Below, piece by piece: positions 20,946 through 31,620 of a stretch of 64,000 bases of DNA. The first letter of the stretch is position 1. Every line of letters starts with the position of its first letter. The position numbers and the translations under genes are program-made. Location: the NCBI GenBank assembly GCA_950097015.1, contig CATNEN010000024.1, positions 186,001 to 250,000 on the forward strand, given 5' to 3'. Origin of the DNA: Macrostomum hystrix (Eukaryota > Platyhelminthes > Macrostomidae). A model generated the notes under the pieces. The model was not told the origin of the DNA, did not search any database, and saw only the letters and a list, made by a program, of their open reading frames with translations.

Positions 20946-22235
20946 CTACTTGTCACTCAAAATCTTAAACATTTAGTCTAACGATTCACAAGGAAAATTT
21001 GATGCTTTTCTATTGCACTACTAACAGTAGTCTGATAAGTAGCAAGCACTGTAAGACAGCGTAAAAAAGCCCGTTTTTGAAGCTCTCTGTTCAGGGGGCA
21101 CGGCATAAGGCAAAAGTGAAATTTCAATGTCTACCAATTTCATTGGCTTCTATATTCCGAAGAGGAAAATCAAACAGCGAAAATGACAGGCATAACTGAC
21201 CGAGGGGGGCACGCAGTGGTGCTGAGTGATTTGGGGATAAAGATATGGGATCTGCGGGAGGTGGGCGATTCTAGGGTCAAATTTTAAGCGCCCACTTTCT
21301 ATTTAATATTTCATATTTTTAGCCCAACCGATTCGCGCAAAAACTCGACAGGGGGTTGTCTTAACTTTAAGCTGGCCCTGTGGTGTTTTAAGCGATTGCT
21401 CACCCAAAGGTCGGCTTTTAATTAAATATTTCTGTGCCCCTCTTATAAATCTGCTTTAAAGAATTTGAAAGCAATGGCTATAGGTCTTCAATGTGGACAA
21501 TTGTGCAGGAAATTCGTCACACTCGATATAAGCGAAGGAATTTGAAGAATTGATTGTTAAATTTTTAACAGGACAGAAGTTTGAGAGGGCGAATGAGGAA
21601 ATTCACCAAACACTTCCCCCTTCTGTTCAATCAATAAATATTGCATCTAGTACAAAAAATATTCCCATTTAAGCGTTTAATTATCGTATATATTTGAAGC
21701 ATATGTTTCCACTTATTGTTTATACCGATTTCAAGTCCAACATATGTTCATTACTTTTCAGTTAGAAATGAACAGAAATTCCTTTCACATCTCATCCACG
21801 CACATGGCTATTCGCTCTGGGGTTTCATCGAATTATGAAAAAAAATAGCCTATGGCAACTTTTCGCTATCAGCCGCTGGCATCAGTTCCGCCAAATGTCG
21901 ATGAGTTTTTTAGGCCTTCCAGCCTGTCTGTCTGTCTGTTCCTCTGTTTCATAGTCCATGAGGCTGTGTTGAGTTGGTTGTGAAATGAAACACAGGAAAT
22001 TTGAGATGGTATTAGGCTCTTCTAGGAGACAAAAAGTCGGATTTTAATTAATGAATTAATTAGCGATGCTGTGCCTATCGGATTGGAAATCAGCTCACCG
22101 GATAGCGACAATGCATTTGAGTTTGAAGCTTTGCCAATTCAACAGTTCGCTGAATGCTAAATAAATGCCTCTAGGAGAATAGATGCAGATAAGAGATTGA
22201 CTGGAAAGTATAAGCAGTGTGAAGCGAGTGAATTC
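20946..22235. other. Single-copy intergenic DNA
   Basis: AT-rich sequence without a supportable gene. ATATTTCATATTTTTAGCCC near 21305-21325 resembles AATTTCATATTTTAGCCC near 30485-30500, a possible dispersed relic. Confidence 0.4.
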
Positions 22236-22245
22236 AGTGGGATGA

Positions 22246-23560
22246 AGAGATGGGGAGAGATGGGGAGAGATGGGGAGAGATGGAGAGAGATGGGGAGAGA
22301 TGGAGAGAGATGGGAAGAGATAGAGAGAGATGGAGAGAGATGGAGAGAGATGGAGAGAGATGGGGAGAGATGGGGAGAGATGGGGAGAGATGGAGAGAGA
22401 TGGAGAGAGATGGAGAGAGATGGAGAGAGATGGAGAGAGATGGGGAGAGATGGGGAGAGATGGAGAGAGATGGGGAGAGATGGGAAGAGATAGAGAGAGA
22501 TGGAGAGAGATGGAGAGAGATGGAGAGAGATGGAGAGAGATGGGGAGAGATGGGGAGAGATGGGGAGAGATGGAGAGAGATGGAGAGAGATGGAGAGAGA
22601 TGGAGAGAGATGGGGAGAGATGGGGAGAGATGGAGAGAGATGGAGAGAGATGGAGAGAGATGGAGAGAGATGGGGAGAGATGGGGAGAGATGGGGAGAGA
22701 TGGAGAGAGATGGAGAGAGATGGAGAGAGATGGAGAGAGATGGAGAGAGATGGAGAGAGATGGAGAGAGATGGAGAGATGGGGAGAGATGGAATAAATTG
22801 GGGAGAGATGGGAAGAGATGGGGAGAGATGGGGAGAGATGGGGAGAGATGGGGAGAGATGGAGAGAGATGGGGAGAGATGGGGAGAGATGGAGAGAGATG
22901 GAGAGAGATGGAGAGAGATGGAGAGAGATGGAGAGAGATGGAGAGAGATGGAGAGAGATGGAGAGAGATGGAGAGAGATGGAGAGAGGGAGAGATGGGGA
23001 GAGATGGAATAAATTGGGGAGAGATGGGAAGAGATGGGGAGAGATGGGGAGAGATGGGGAGAGATGGAGAGAGATGGGGAGAGATGGAGAGAGATGGAGA
23101 GAGATGGGGAGAGATGGGGAGAGATGGAGAGAGATGGAGAGAGATGGAGAGAGATGGGGAGAGATGGGAGAGATGGGGAGAGATGGGGAGAGATGGGGAG
23201 AGATGGGGAGAGATGGAGAGAGATGGAGAGAGATGGAGAGAGATGGAGAGAGATGGGGAGAGATGGGGAGAGATGGGGAGAGATGGAGAGAGATGGAGAG
23301 AGATGGAGAGAGATGGAGAGAGATGGAGAAAGATGGAGAGAGATGGAGAGAGATGGAGAGAGATGGAGAGAGATGGAGAGAGATGGAGAGAGATGGAGAG
23401 AGATGGAGAGAGATGGAGAGAGATGGAGAAAGATGGAGAGAGATGGAGAGAGATGGAGAGAGATGGAGAGAGATGGAGAGAGATGTAGAAAGATGGAGAG
23501 AGATGGAGAGAGATGGAGAGAGATGGAGAAAGATGGAGAGAGATGGAGAGATTTAATAAG
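22246..23560. repeat. 10-bp purine-strand array
   Basis: About 130 copies of AGAGAGATGG with GGGAGAGATGG variants. The plus strand is nearly all purine plus one T per unit. Two 'AATAAATTGG' interruptions near 22792 and 23008, each followed by the same flanking units, mark an internal duplication of about 216 bp. Open frames in both strands (MERDGERW and HLSPSLSIS cycles) are repeat artefacts. Confidence 0.97.
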
Positions 23561-24475
23561 ATATGGGAAGAGAAGTTAAGAGAAGGGGAGATACGATAGG
23601 GCATCTTACGTGTATACCATAATACAGTAAAATATTAGCTTTGTTGCTACGAGCTATTAGCATATCGTTGACGAGTTGATGTTAAAAAGAGGAAGTTTAA
23701 GTTAGTGAGTCCACTTAAACGGATCGCAACAGTCAGGTAGGCAACAACTCTAGATCTGTCACTTGAATACTTCTTCTTGTAATAAAAAGTCACGGAAGCC
23801 AATTCATGGGAATAAAATTTTCAAGGAGCAACAGGAACGATGATCAGCTACTTCATTATTTTAATTTCCCAACCCAACTCCGTTGTTCCAAATGGAATTG
23901 AGACTGTAGGGGTCAAAATCTACAGCCTGTGAGTTGAGAGATTTTCGAGTGTCGATATTGAGCGCGAACCCTAGGTCTTGTTCTGAGCCTTTAGAAAGTG
24001 AAACTCTATCGAAACTAGGTTCAGGAAATTGAGCCGCACGAAGTAAGAGTTTGAGAGCGGTGCGGCCTAATGCAAAAATCAAGAGAGCGCTTATAATTCC
24101 CTTAGAGAGTCGCTTTCACCTCATGGCTCCCATAACGGGGCCATGAGGTTTATAAATTGTGATTTTTCTCAAATCCTCTTAGCGACTGTTGCTGTGAGCC
24201 ATTCTCCGAAGGGGATTTTTTTATTAAAAAACTGCCGATAAGATGGAAGGATTGATTTAAGTTTTGATAACTGGCGGGGGCCTTCTTAATGTTTGGTTTT
24301 ATTGGGGTCTAACGGGGGAAGGTTTTGCACAGATTTAAATCTGTGGGAATTCGAGTGCTAGTAATGCTGCATCTCTTTCAATGGGTTCAGACAGGAACAG
24401 ATTTTATTAATTAAATAGAGAATTGGAGGTAGAAAAGATTGACAACTAGTGGGAAGCAATACTTAAGGGGATTGA
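23561..24475. other. Single-copy DNA
   Basis: No gene is supported. It contains one strong hairpin (24119-24148). A short GC-neutral minus frame at 23861-24082 has no recognisable domain. Confidence 0.4.
24119..24148. other. Hairpin (inverted repeat)
   Basis: CCTCATGGC pairs with GCCATGAGG, and inside it CCC faces GGG around an ATAAC loop. The stem is about 12 bp with a single bulged base. It is unassigned: not a histone stem-loop and not next to a called gene. Confidence 0.4.
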
Positions 24476-24479
24476 TAAC

Positions 24480-25628
24480 TTGGATCGGGAGGTAGGTAGA
24501 GGGGATCGGGAGGTAGGTAGAGGGGATCGGGAGGTAGGTAGAGGTGGATCAGGAGGTAGTTATAGAGGGGATCAGGAGGTAAGTAGATGGGATCAGGAGG
24601 TAGGTAGAGGTGGATCAGGAGGTAGGTAGAGGGGATCAGGAGGTAGGTTGAGGGGGATCAGGAGGTAGGTAGAGGGGATCACGAGGTAGGTAGAGGGGAT
24701 CAGGAGGTTGGTCGAGGTGGATCAGGAGGTAGGTAGAGGTGAATCAGGAGGTAAGTAGATGGGATCAGGAGGTAGGTAGAGGGGATCAGGAGGCTGGTAG
24801 AGGGGATCAGGAGGTTGGTCGAGGTGGATCAGGAGGTAAGTAGATGGGATCAGGAGGTAGGTTGAGGGGGATCAGGAGGTAGGTAGAGGCGGATCACGAG
24901 GTAGGTAGAGGGGATCGGGAGGTAGGTAGAGGGGATCAGGAGGTAGGTTGAGGGGATCAGGAGGTAGGTTGAGGGGATCAGGAGGTAGGTTGAGGGGGAT
25001 CAGGAGGTAGTTAGAGGTGGATCAGGAGGTAGTTAGAGGTGGATCAGGAGGTTGGTAGAGGGGATCAGGAGGTAAGTAGATGGGATCAGGAGGTAGGTAG
25101 AGGGGATTAGGAGGTAGGTAGAGTGGATCAGGAGGTAGGTATAGAGGGGATCACGAGGTAGGTTGAGGGTGATCAGTTGGTAGTATAAAGGGGATCAGGA
25201 GGTAGGTAGAGGGGATCAGGAGGTAGGTAAAGAGGGGATCAGGAGGTAGGTATAGAGGGGATCAGAAGGTAGGTAGAAGGGATCAAGAGGTTGGTAGAGG
25301 GGATCAGGAGGTTGGTAGAGGGGATCGGGAGGTAGATATAGAGGGGATCAGAAGGTAGGTATAGAGGGGATCAGGAGGTAGGTAGAGGGGATCAGGAGGT
25401 AGGTAGAGGGGATCAGGAGGTAGGTATAGAGGGGATCAGGAGGTAGGTATAGAGGGGATCACGAGGTAGGTAGAGGGGATCAGGAGGTAGGTAGAGGGGA
25501 TCAGGAGGTAGGTAGAGGGGATCGGGAGGTAGGTAGAGGGGATCAGGAGGTAGGTATAGAGGGGATCACGAGGTAGGTAGAGGGATCAGGGGGTAGTTAG
25601 AGGGTATCAGGCGGTAGGTAGAGGTTTT
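24480..25628. repeat. 21-bp minisatellite
   Basis: About 54 copies of a 21-bp unit, GATCAGGAGGTAGGTAGAGG plus G, with TATAGAGG length variants and CACGAGG/CGGGAGG substitutions. It shares the decamer GGATCAGGAG with the inverse strand of the array at 33645-34735. Confidence 0.95.
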
Positions 25629-26325
25629 CAATTAACACTTGAAAATAGCTATACTTTGGCGCGAGACCCAACGTGCTTCAACTTCTCAACCTCTTCAGCA
25701 ATTCGAATGATTTGAATTAATTTTAGATAGTCAAGCAACAATTCACTGTATGCTCAAACAGTCTAGCTGCAGTGTGACAGCTGTGTCAATATCTATACAG
25801 TAGAGGCTAGTCTAGTTCCGCTAGTTTTCACCAATCCATCAGCTCGGCTTTCCGAACAGATGATTGGAATTATCTTCTTCAAGGAAGAGTCGATCAAAGC
25901 GCCAGTTTTTAATCAATAACGATTTTGAAGGCTTGCGCAAAAGGCGACTTGCAGAGGCAGTGGAGGATGACGCAATAGCTTATCGATTTCTATACAGTTC
26001 CAGACGCTGCAACAATTGCTGTTTATATTGTGTTGGTCTGTGCTTGAGCCAATAATTAAATTAAGCTTCATCTTTCTTCTTATACATAGTTTCTCATATT
26101 TTATCGATTGATTATTGCATTGGGTGCAGTGTTGCACAACAGTCAGATTGGCAGTGTTACATATGCCATAGACTCTTTGCAGGTAGCTATATAGTATATG
26201 AGGGTATCAATTTGTTGTCATCGATTAGATTGATTGATAAAATAATGCAATCAGTAATTGAATGGAGATCGATTAAATTTCTTCTCAGTTTCGCAGTATT
26301 TTCTGCTATAGAATTCTAAATTTGA
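25629..26325. other. Single-copy AT-rich DNA
   Basis: I see no gene or repeat I can support here. Confidence 0.4.
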
Positions 26326-26480
26326 GAGGTTTATACTGAGCAGTGCTATAGTTGTCCTTGTCACCAGGGACTCGGACAACTTTGAAAGTTATTGATTTTG
26401 GGGAATTTTGGGGAATTTCACAAGAATCGGTCATTCGGTTTGGGGACTGTCGTGAAGTAGGCAGTGGGTGGGTATTTGAA
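26326..26480 (+). repeat. Dispersed repeat family C, copy 2, left half
   Basis: Matches 15520-15745 (GAGGTTTATACTGAGCAGTG, GTTGTCCTTGTCACCAGGG, CGTGAAGTAGGCAGTG). The match is interrupted at 26480 and resumes at 27070, consistent with a later insertion. Confidence 0.75.
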
Positions 26481-27069
26481 AGGGGCGAGTGGGTCAGCGG
26501 CTAGCGTCGCTGCCTCGCACTCCAATGGACGCTAGTTCGATTCTCCCTTTAAGTCACGATTAATTTCGGGACCTGTTGGAGGGTTTGGACAGTAGCGACC
26601 GGCGGAGGTGCGCCATATTTCGTGCAATCAAAGCTTGAAATAATAGCTTCGCTCCTACCTTCTGTGTGCCTGTTCTGCGTTGTGTGAGTTGTGTGCGTTG
26701 GCGCTGGGGCGTGAGGCCTTGCAGTGGGGGTGGCTGGGGGGCGGGTGTACACCGCCGCGCGCTTTCTGGATTTCCGTCAGCACGATTGGATAAGTGTACA
26801 CTCATCACCCGGCCCCCCTGAGGACTGATCTCTTATCAGCCTTCCGCCCCGGCTTGGTCTGCTCTGTGCGTCTGGGGCTGGGGTGGGGGGCACTGCTGCC
26901 TATTCTGGGTGCCTCCTGCCCTCCCCGGCTGGTCTGTGCTGCTGTGTGTGGTGCCTGCTCAGGGGAGGCGGCGCAATGGGCGCTAAGCGCCTAGTTCGCC
27001 GGTCTGGGGGCGTGCCGCTCCGTCGCTTGTGCTACAAGTGCCCCGGGCTCCCCTGCAAATAGAAATAGA
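26481..27069 (+). mobile_element. tRNA-headed retroposon with 13-bp target duplication
   Basis: A 589-bp insertion flanked by perfect direct repeats of GTGGGTATTTGAA (26468-26480 and 27070-27082), splitting family C copy 2. The 5' end is tRNA-like: GAGTGGGTCAGCGGCTAGCG (A-box region) and TAGTTCGATTC (B box), followed by GATTAATTTCGGG. This head resembles SINE-A at 30725. The body is GC/GT-rich and the 3' end is A-rich (GCAAATAGAAATAGA). Long target duplication, polymerase III head and A-rich tail fit LINE-mobilised retroposition. Confidence 0.75.
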
Positions 27070-27205
27070 GTGGGTATTTGAACTACCCCGTGGTCTTACC
27101 CCAGGGAGGGGGGATAGCGTGGTCTGTGGTCTTACCCCAGGGAGGGGGGATAGCGTGGTCTGTGGTCTTACCCCAGGGAGGGGGATAGCGTGGTCTTTCT
27201 TAAAA
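27070..27205 (+). repeat. Family C copy 2, right half, tripled 36-bp segment
   Basis: After the retroposon the family C sequence resumes (ATTTGAACTACCCCGTGGTC). From 27090 a 36-bp segment (core GTGGTCTTACCCCAGGGAGG) is repeated three times at 27090, 27126 and 27162. Copy 1 at 15520-15781 has only one such segment. The positive-strand ORF across it is an artefact. Confidence 0.8.
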
Positions 27206-27883
27206 GTCACTGCAGTTCCTGCACATGTGCCGATGACAATAAAACAACTAAAGCACAGTTGGCTTAACAATAACAAACAATAATAATAATAAACACATGC
27301 TAACCAGATCCTCAATACCGGACAATGAGACTTCATTTTCCTCATCCAGCTTCTCCTAGACTAAATCGCTGGGATAATAATCTGATGAAATACGAGTATA
27401 TGGCACAGATCATTTTTGAGCCATATGGCAACTCATAAATGCAGGGATGGAAGATGGAACCGAAAAATTGATGCTACAAGCCCCAGTTGCTAGACAGAAA
27501 ATCATAATTTATCCCATTACGGGAACAATGGGAGATTTACCAACTCGCCCCACAAAAACAGTACCAACCGAGGAAGCAGCAGACCAATGGCCCTGTCCTC
27601 CCTTTCCATCACTTTTTTCTGAAGAGAGGAAACTATTTAGAAGGTGAGAAATCTCAGGTAGACCAAGCAGCGGGACGTGGCACGACAGCAGACTCCTCGA
27701 CAACAGAGGGGACTATGGGATTTCCTGGGGACTATGGGAATACTGGAAAATCACTGCACGCGAGAGCTATAGAAGAGATTTTGGAGGCCATCTGCCACAG
27801 AAAAAAAACTGGGGAGATTTACAAAACAAACGGCATGCGACACACACGAGCCAAGCAAGAATCGTTTAGATTGGTCGCCTCTG
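27206..27883. other. Single-copy DNA upstream of bHLH copy 1
   Basis: ATGACAATAAAACAAC at about 27233-27248 resembles a poly(A)-signal-bearing retroelement 3' end, but I cannot assign a family. The frames at 27447 and 27715 have no domain. Confidence 0.35.
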
Positions 27884-27887
27884 CCAG

Positions 27888-27892
27888 CCAAT
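27888..27892 (+). promoter_or_regulatory. CCAAT box, bHLH copy 1
   Basis: CCAAT in CAGCCAATGGGAGG lies 132 bp upstream of the start codon, at the very edge of the duplicated segment. The same box lies upstream of copy 2 (38780-38784, minus). Its location in the duplicated core is seen directly. Function is inferred. Confidence 0.4.
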
Positions 27893-28014
27893 GGGAGGCG
27901 GCCGGGACCCGCGAGAGCCGCCAGGGGGAGGGGGCGAGGCCCGGCTAGATAAGGAGGCGCCACGTGGCTGGCGGCAGGTCGGCAGGGATCACAAGTTTGA
28001 GAACGCAAGCCGAA

Positions 28015-28020
28015 CACGTG
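28015..28020 (+). promoter_or_regulatory. E-box CACGTG before bHLH start codon
   Basis: CACGTG lies 4 bp upstream of the ATG and another at 27961-27966. Achaete-scute dimers prefer CAGCTG-type E-boxes, whereas CACGTG is favoured by Myc/USF-type factors, so autoregulation is not implied. Both boxes are preserved in copy 2. Confidence 0.35.
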
Positions 28021-28023
28021 ACC

Positions 28024-28599
28024 ATGTCATCATCAACAGTGTCAGCAGTGTCAACAGCGGCTTCGGCCTCGGCCTCTGCGGCAGCGGCGGACAGGCAGCA
28101 CCTGCCGGTGCCAGCCTTCCTGCGACTGCAGCAGCTCCGGGCAGGCGACACCGCTGCGGCGGGCGCGCCGAGGCAGCCGCTGGGCGAGCGCAGCAGCAAC
28201 CTCCCGCCGGCGCGGCCTCAGCAGCTGAAGCAACAGCAACAGCAGCACCAGCAGCAGCAACAGCAGCAGCAGCAGCCTGGCTCGGAGGCCGTCAAGTCGG
28301 CAGTCGCCCGACCTGCGGCGGCCGCCTCGTCGATGCAGCGCCGAAATCAGCGCGAGCGGAACCGCGTCAAGCTGCTCAACCTGGGCTTCGAGCGGCTCCG
28401 TCAGCTGGTGCCGAGCGATGACGGCCAGCGGCTGAGCAAGATCGCCACCCTGAGGGCCGCCATCGCCTACATCCGCAGCCTGCAGGAGCTGCTGGATCAG
28501 GACGACTGCGGCGGCGACTCCGGCAACTCTGGCGACTCCTGGATGCTGCCGTGCGAGTCGACGACCGGCGACCCCGCAGCCGGCGATGTCGGCCAGTAG
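28024..28599 (+). CDS. ASCL: Achaete-scute-like bHLH transcription factor, copy 1
   Basis: An intronless 191-residue protein. The bHLH spans about 105-158: basic region [20 protein letters not shown] with the DNA-reading Glu and Arg residues intact, a short loop, then [20 protein letters not shown]. The RVK-x-x-N-x-GF and YIR-x-LQ-x-LL signatures are those of the achaete-scute family, proneural factors that bind E-boxes as heterodimers with daughterless/E proteins. Upstream are a Ser/Ala-rich N-terminus and a poly-Q tract (70-84, one His inside). The acidic Gly/Ser C-terminus lacks the usual WF motif, though SWMLP is present. I chose the ATG at 28024. A longer frame to 27964 would need GTG. 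A second copy lies at 38079-38651. Confidence 0.93.
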   Translation: MSSSTVSAVSTAASASASAAAADRQHLPVPAFLRLQQLRAGDTAAAGAPRQPLGERSSNLPPARPQQLKQQQQQHQQQQQQQQQPGSEAVKSAVARPAAAASSMQRRNQRERNRVKLLNLGFERLRQLVPSDDGQRLSKIATLRAAIAYIRSLQELLDQDDCGGDSGNSGDSWMLPCESTTGDPAAGDVGQ

Positions 28600-29345
28600 C
28601 CGCAGCCGCCAAGGAGCTCCTGGGCGATGTCCCGTCAGCACTCTCAGCTGCTCTTCTCTCTGCTCAAAATCTTCTTCGTGGCGCCTTTGGCGGCCCTTCA
28701 AATCGCTTGGGTTCAGACCGACTTTTTCTGTTGCTGCCTTTTTCTCACCTGCGGCTTTTGCTGCGTGCTTTCAGATTTCATGTTAGGCATTTCCACTGCG
28801 CGTTCTGGGATTTCCTGTTTTTAGGATTTTTCCTGTTTTTCTTTAGGATTTTTCTGTGCTCAGATGACTTTGCTTTTTTAGGATTTTTTAGTTTTTCAGA
28901 ACTTTTCTACTTTCTTAGATTTCTCCAATAGATTTTTATAGGTTTTTATTTTGTATTCCGGTACGCTCGAAGATTAGAATTTTTTCAATTCAAGATTGCA
29001 TCTTTTTCGTCTCGCTTTCGCTATCCTAAGCATATCTGCTTAAACTGTTTGTTACAATTTATTTTTTCTCTGATCAGATATTTTCTTTAGTTTTCGATAG
29101 CTGTCGAATATTGCTTATTTTTTGTGAGTGTTGTGTACTAGCCAATATGCAACTATCGATGTTATGCACTTAGTGTAATTGCTATTGTTTGTACTTTATA
29201 ATATGAAATTTTATCAACTCAGCCTTACTCAATACACTTTTATTAAGTCTCGCTTCTGTATAATTTCAGTTTGTACAGAAAAAATACAAAACCTCGAAAT
29301 TAAAAATACAAAATTTTGCACGAAAGCTAATAAAAAACTATATTT
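28600..29345. other. 3' flank of bHLH copy 1
   Basis: Up to about 28880 it is shared with copy 2 (probable 3' UTR, T-rich with TTAGGATTTTT motifs). Beyond that it is unique AT-rich DNA with no other gene. Confidence 0.5.
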
Positions 29346-29347
29346 GA

Positions 29348-30150
29348 CTGGTGTATCTCTCTCAGTCACTCTATATCTCTCTCAGTCACTCTGTACCTCT
29401 CTCACTCACTCTGTACCTCTCTCAGTCACTCTATATCTCTCTCAGTCACTCTGTACCTCTCTCACTCACTCTGTACCTCTCTCACTCACTCTGTACCTCT
29501 CCCAGTCACTCTGTACCTCTCCCAGTCACTCTGTACCTCTCCCAGTCACTCTGTACCTCTCTCACTCACTCTGTACCTCTCTCACTCACTCTGTACCTCT
29601 CTCACTCACTCTGTACCTCTCTCACTCACTCTGTACCTCTCTCACTCACTCTGTACCTCTCTCACTCACTCTGTACCTCTCTCACTCACTCTGTACCTCT
29701 CTCACTCACTCTATATCTCTCTCAGTCACTCTATATCTCTCTCAGTCACTCTATATCTCTCTCAACCACTCTATATCTCTCTCACTCACTCTGTACCTCT
29801 CCCAGTCACTCTGTACCTCTCTCACTCACTCTGTACCTCTCTCACTCACTCTGTACCTCTCTCACTCACTCTATATCTCTCTCAGTCACTCTATATCTCT
29901 CTCAGTCACACTATATCTCTCTCAGTCACTCTATATCTCTCTCAACCACTCTATATCTCTCTCACTCACTCTGTACCTCTCTCACTCACTCTGTACCTCT
30001 CTCACTCACTCTGTACCTCTCTCACTCACTCTGTACCTCTCTCACTCACTCTGTACCTCTCTCACTCACTCTGTACCTCTCTCACTCACTCTGTACCTCT
30101 CTCACTCACTCTCTACCTCTCTCAGGCACTCTATATCTCTCTCAGTCACT
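29348..30150. repeat. 20-bp minisatellite
   Basis: Forty copies of CTCTGTACCTCTCTCACTCA with CTATAT and CAGTCA variants, arranged in recurring blocks (the CTATAT-rich block at 29710-29780 recurs at 29870-29960). It shares TCACTCTGTAC with the 47-bp array at 17541-20945. Confidence 0.96.
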
Positions 30151-30722
30151 CAGCATACCTCGTTATATCTCACTCCCACTGCATGCCATATCAGGCTTAA
30201 AAAGCTTTAAAAGCCAATTAAGAGTTGAAGGAATAAATTTGAAACTATGGTATTAGAAGGAAGTATAGCGCCTCTATCAACCTGCTCAATGTCGTGTATA
30301 ATCGATCAAATCTGTAGTTGATCTCTACAATTTCTAACACATGCCCAGCTATTAACAGTTGCGCAATCAACCTGTCCTCGCGCCGAACCCCCTAGGGGCT
30401 TGTGTGTGTGGTCGGCGAGAATTTCACAAAATTTTTTATTTGCTCACCGAAGCTTGAAAACTTAGCTCACAAATTGACAATAAATTTCATATTTTAGCCC
30501 GAAGCGGTCTGTCTGAAAATATCGGATAACACAGCTCGTGTCTATGTCCTAAGTATAAAGCAGTCATTAATTTCAAATTAGTGTATACTTCGCAGCATCC
30601 AGCAGGAAGATGACTGATTGGGAATTTTACAGCAGCAAGAATGCTTTTAGCAAAAAACTATTTTTGCAGAGATTTAACTGACAACAACAGCTGCTTTTTC
30701 TTAGAAAAATATTCCTAGATTG
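30151..30722. other. Single-copy DNA
   Basis: AT-rich, no gene supported. Near 30485-30500 it shares an AATTTCATATTTTAGCCC string with 21305-21325. Confidence 0.4.
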
Positions 30723-31035
30723 TAATGGGGGTGAGTGGCAGAGCGGGCTAACGCGTTTGCCTCTCGCACCAAGGTCCCTAAGCTCGATTCTGTGGCGAGG
30801 GCCGCATTAATTTGGGGCGCAGCAGCGGAGAGAAGGCTTGGGGGCTTGTCATGCAATTTACACCACTGAGGGCCAACCTCCAAGGCACAGTGAGAGTGTA
30901 CACAGCATGAAGATGAGAAAGTCAGGGCGGATGTACACACCTGTGTGCATGTGTGCTCAGGAGTCAGGTCTACTGTCACCAAATGATGTGCCATTGCCCA
31001 CAGCCCTCCTGCAATTATTAATATAATTATTATTT
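30723..31035 (+). mobile_element. SINE-A, full-length-like copy
   Basis: The tRNA-like head has an excellent A box, TGGCAGAGCGGG (30736-30747), and a B-box-like GCTCGATTC (30782-30790). It is followed by GCATTAATTTGGGGC, then a body shared with 3316-3541, then an AT-rich tail (AATTATTAATATAATTATTA). It is a polymerase III-type SINE and not a functional tRNA: the cloverleaf is not complete. Confidence 0.78.
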
Positions 31036-31330
31036 TTCCCATTGCATGATATATTGGGAGATAGACGGATGTCTTATACATGGATGGTGTTATTTGTAGA
31101 CCTCCTGATAGTTTTTCAAATGCGATTGGCCAATCATAAATGTTGATACTATGCGAGCGTACGGAGTGACTTTAAGTCAAGCACACAGCGGCGCGTGTCA
31201 ACAAATCAGTTGTGGTTTAGTTGCCACGTGCCATCAAGTGGGTGTGGCATCTGTAGGCGGCGTGCAGTTCACTGCTTATTTAACGTCTGGGCTACTTTTC
31301 AATGAGGCTAAGCTGAGACAATTTAGCTGA
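31036..31330. other. Single-copy DNA
   Basis: Nothing supportable. GTGGGTGTGGCATCTGTAGG near 31219-31240 is loosely like the SINE-B body. Confidence 0.3.
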
Positions 31331-31620
31331 GACGTGTGTGAGAGAAGGGGAGAAAGTAAGAGAGAGGGTGAGAGTGAGAGAAGGGGAGAAAGTAAGAGAG
31401 AGGGTGAGAGTGAGAGAAGGGGAGAAAGTAAGAGAGAGGGTGAGAGTGAGAGAGAGGGTGAGAGTGAGGGAGAGGGTGAGAGTGAGAGAGAGGGTGAGAG
31501 TGAGAGAGAGGGTGAGAGTGAGAGAGAGGGTGAGAGTGAGAGTGAGAGAGAGGGTGAGAGTGAGAGAGAGGGTGAGAGTGAGAGAGAGATGGTGAGAGTG
31601 ACAGAGAGATAGAGTGAAAG
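31331..31620. repeat. GA-rich 18-bp minisatellite
   Basis: About 16 copies of a purine-only unit, TGAGAGTGAGAGAGAGGG with AAGGGGAGAAAG variants. Frames on both strands are open because the unit has no stops. Confidence 0.93.

Larger units (their letters stand above)
27884..28880 (+). repeat. Inverted duplication, arm 1 (achaete-scute locus)
   Basis: About 1 kb, nearly identical to the reverse complement of 37830-38788. Homology starts at CAGCCAATGGGAGGCGGCCG on the promoter side and ends at GTGCTCAGATGACT in the 3' region. Differences seen include a poly-Q length change, one Gly/Ser codon, a few G-run length changes and scattered single bases. The spacer is about 8.95 kb. Confidence 0.95.

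Noticed and set aside
22234-23604. Long frames on both strands (MERDGERW and SPSLSISLHL cycles)
   Set aside because: Products of a 10-bp array without stop codons. Several overlapping frames are open at once.
27964-28023. N-terminal extension of the bHLH protein ([11 protein letters not shown]...)
   Set aside because: It would need a GTG start. The first ATG in frame is 28024 with good context, and the same holds for copy 2.
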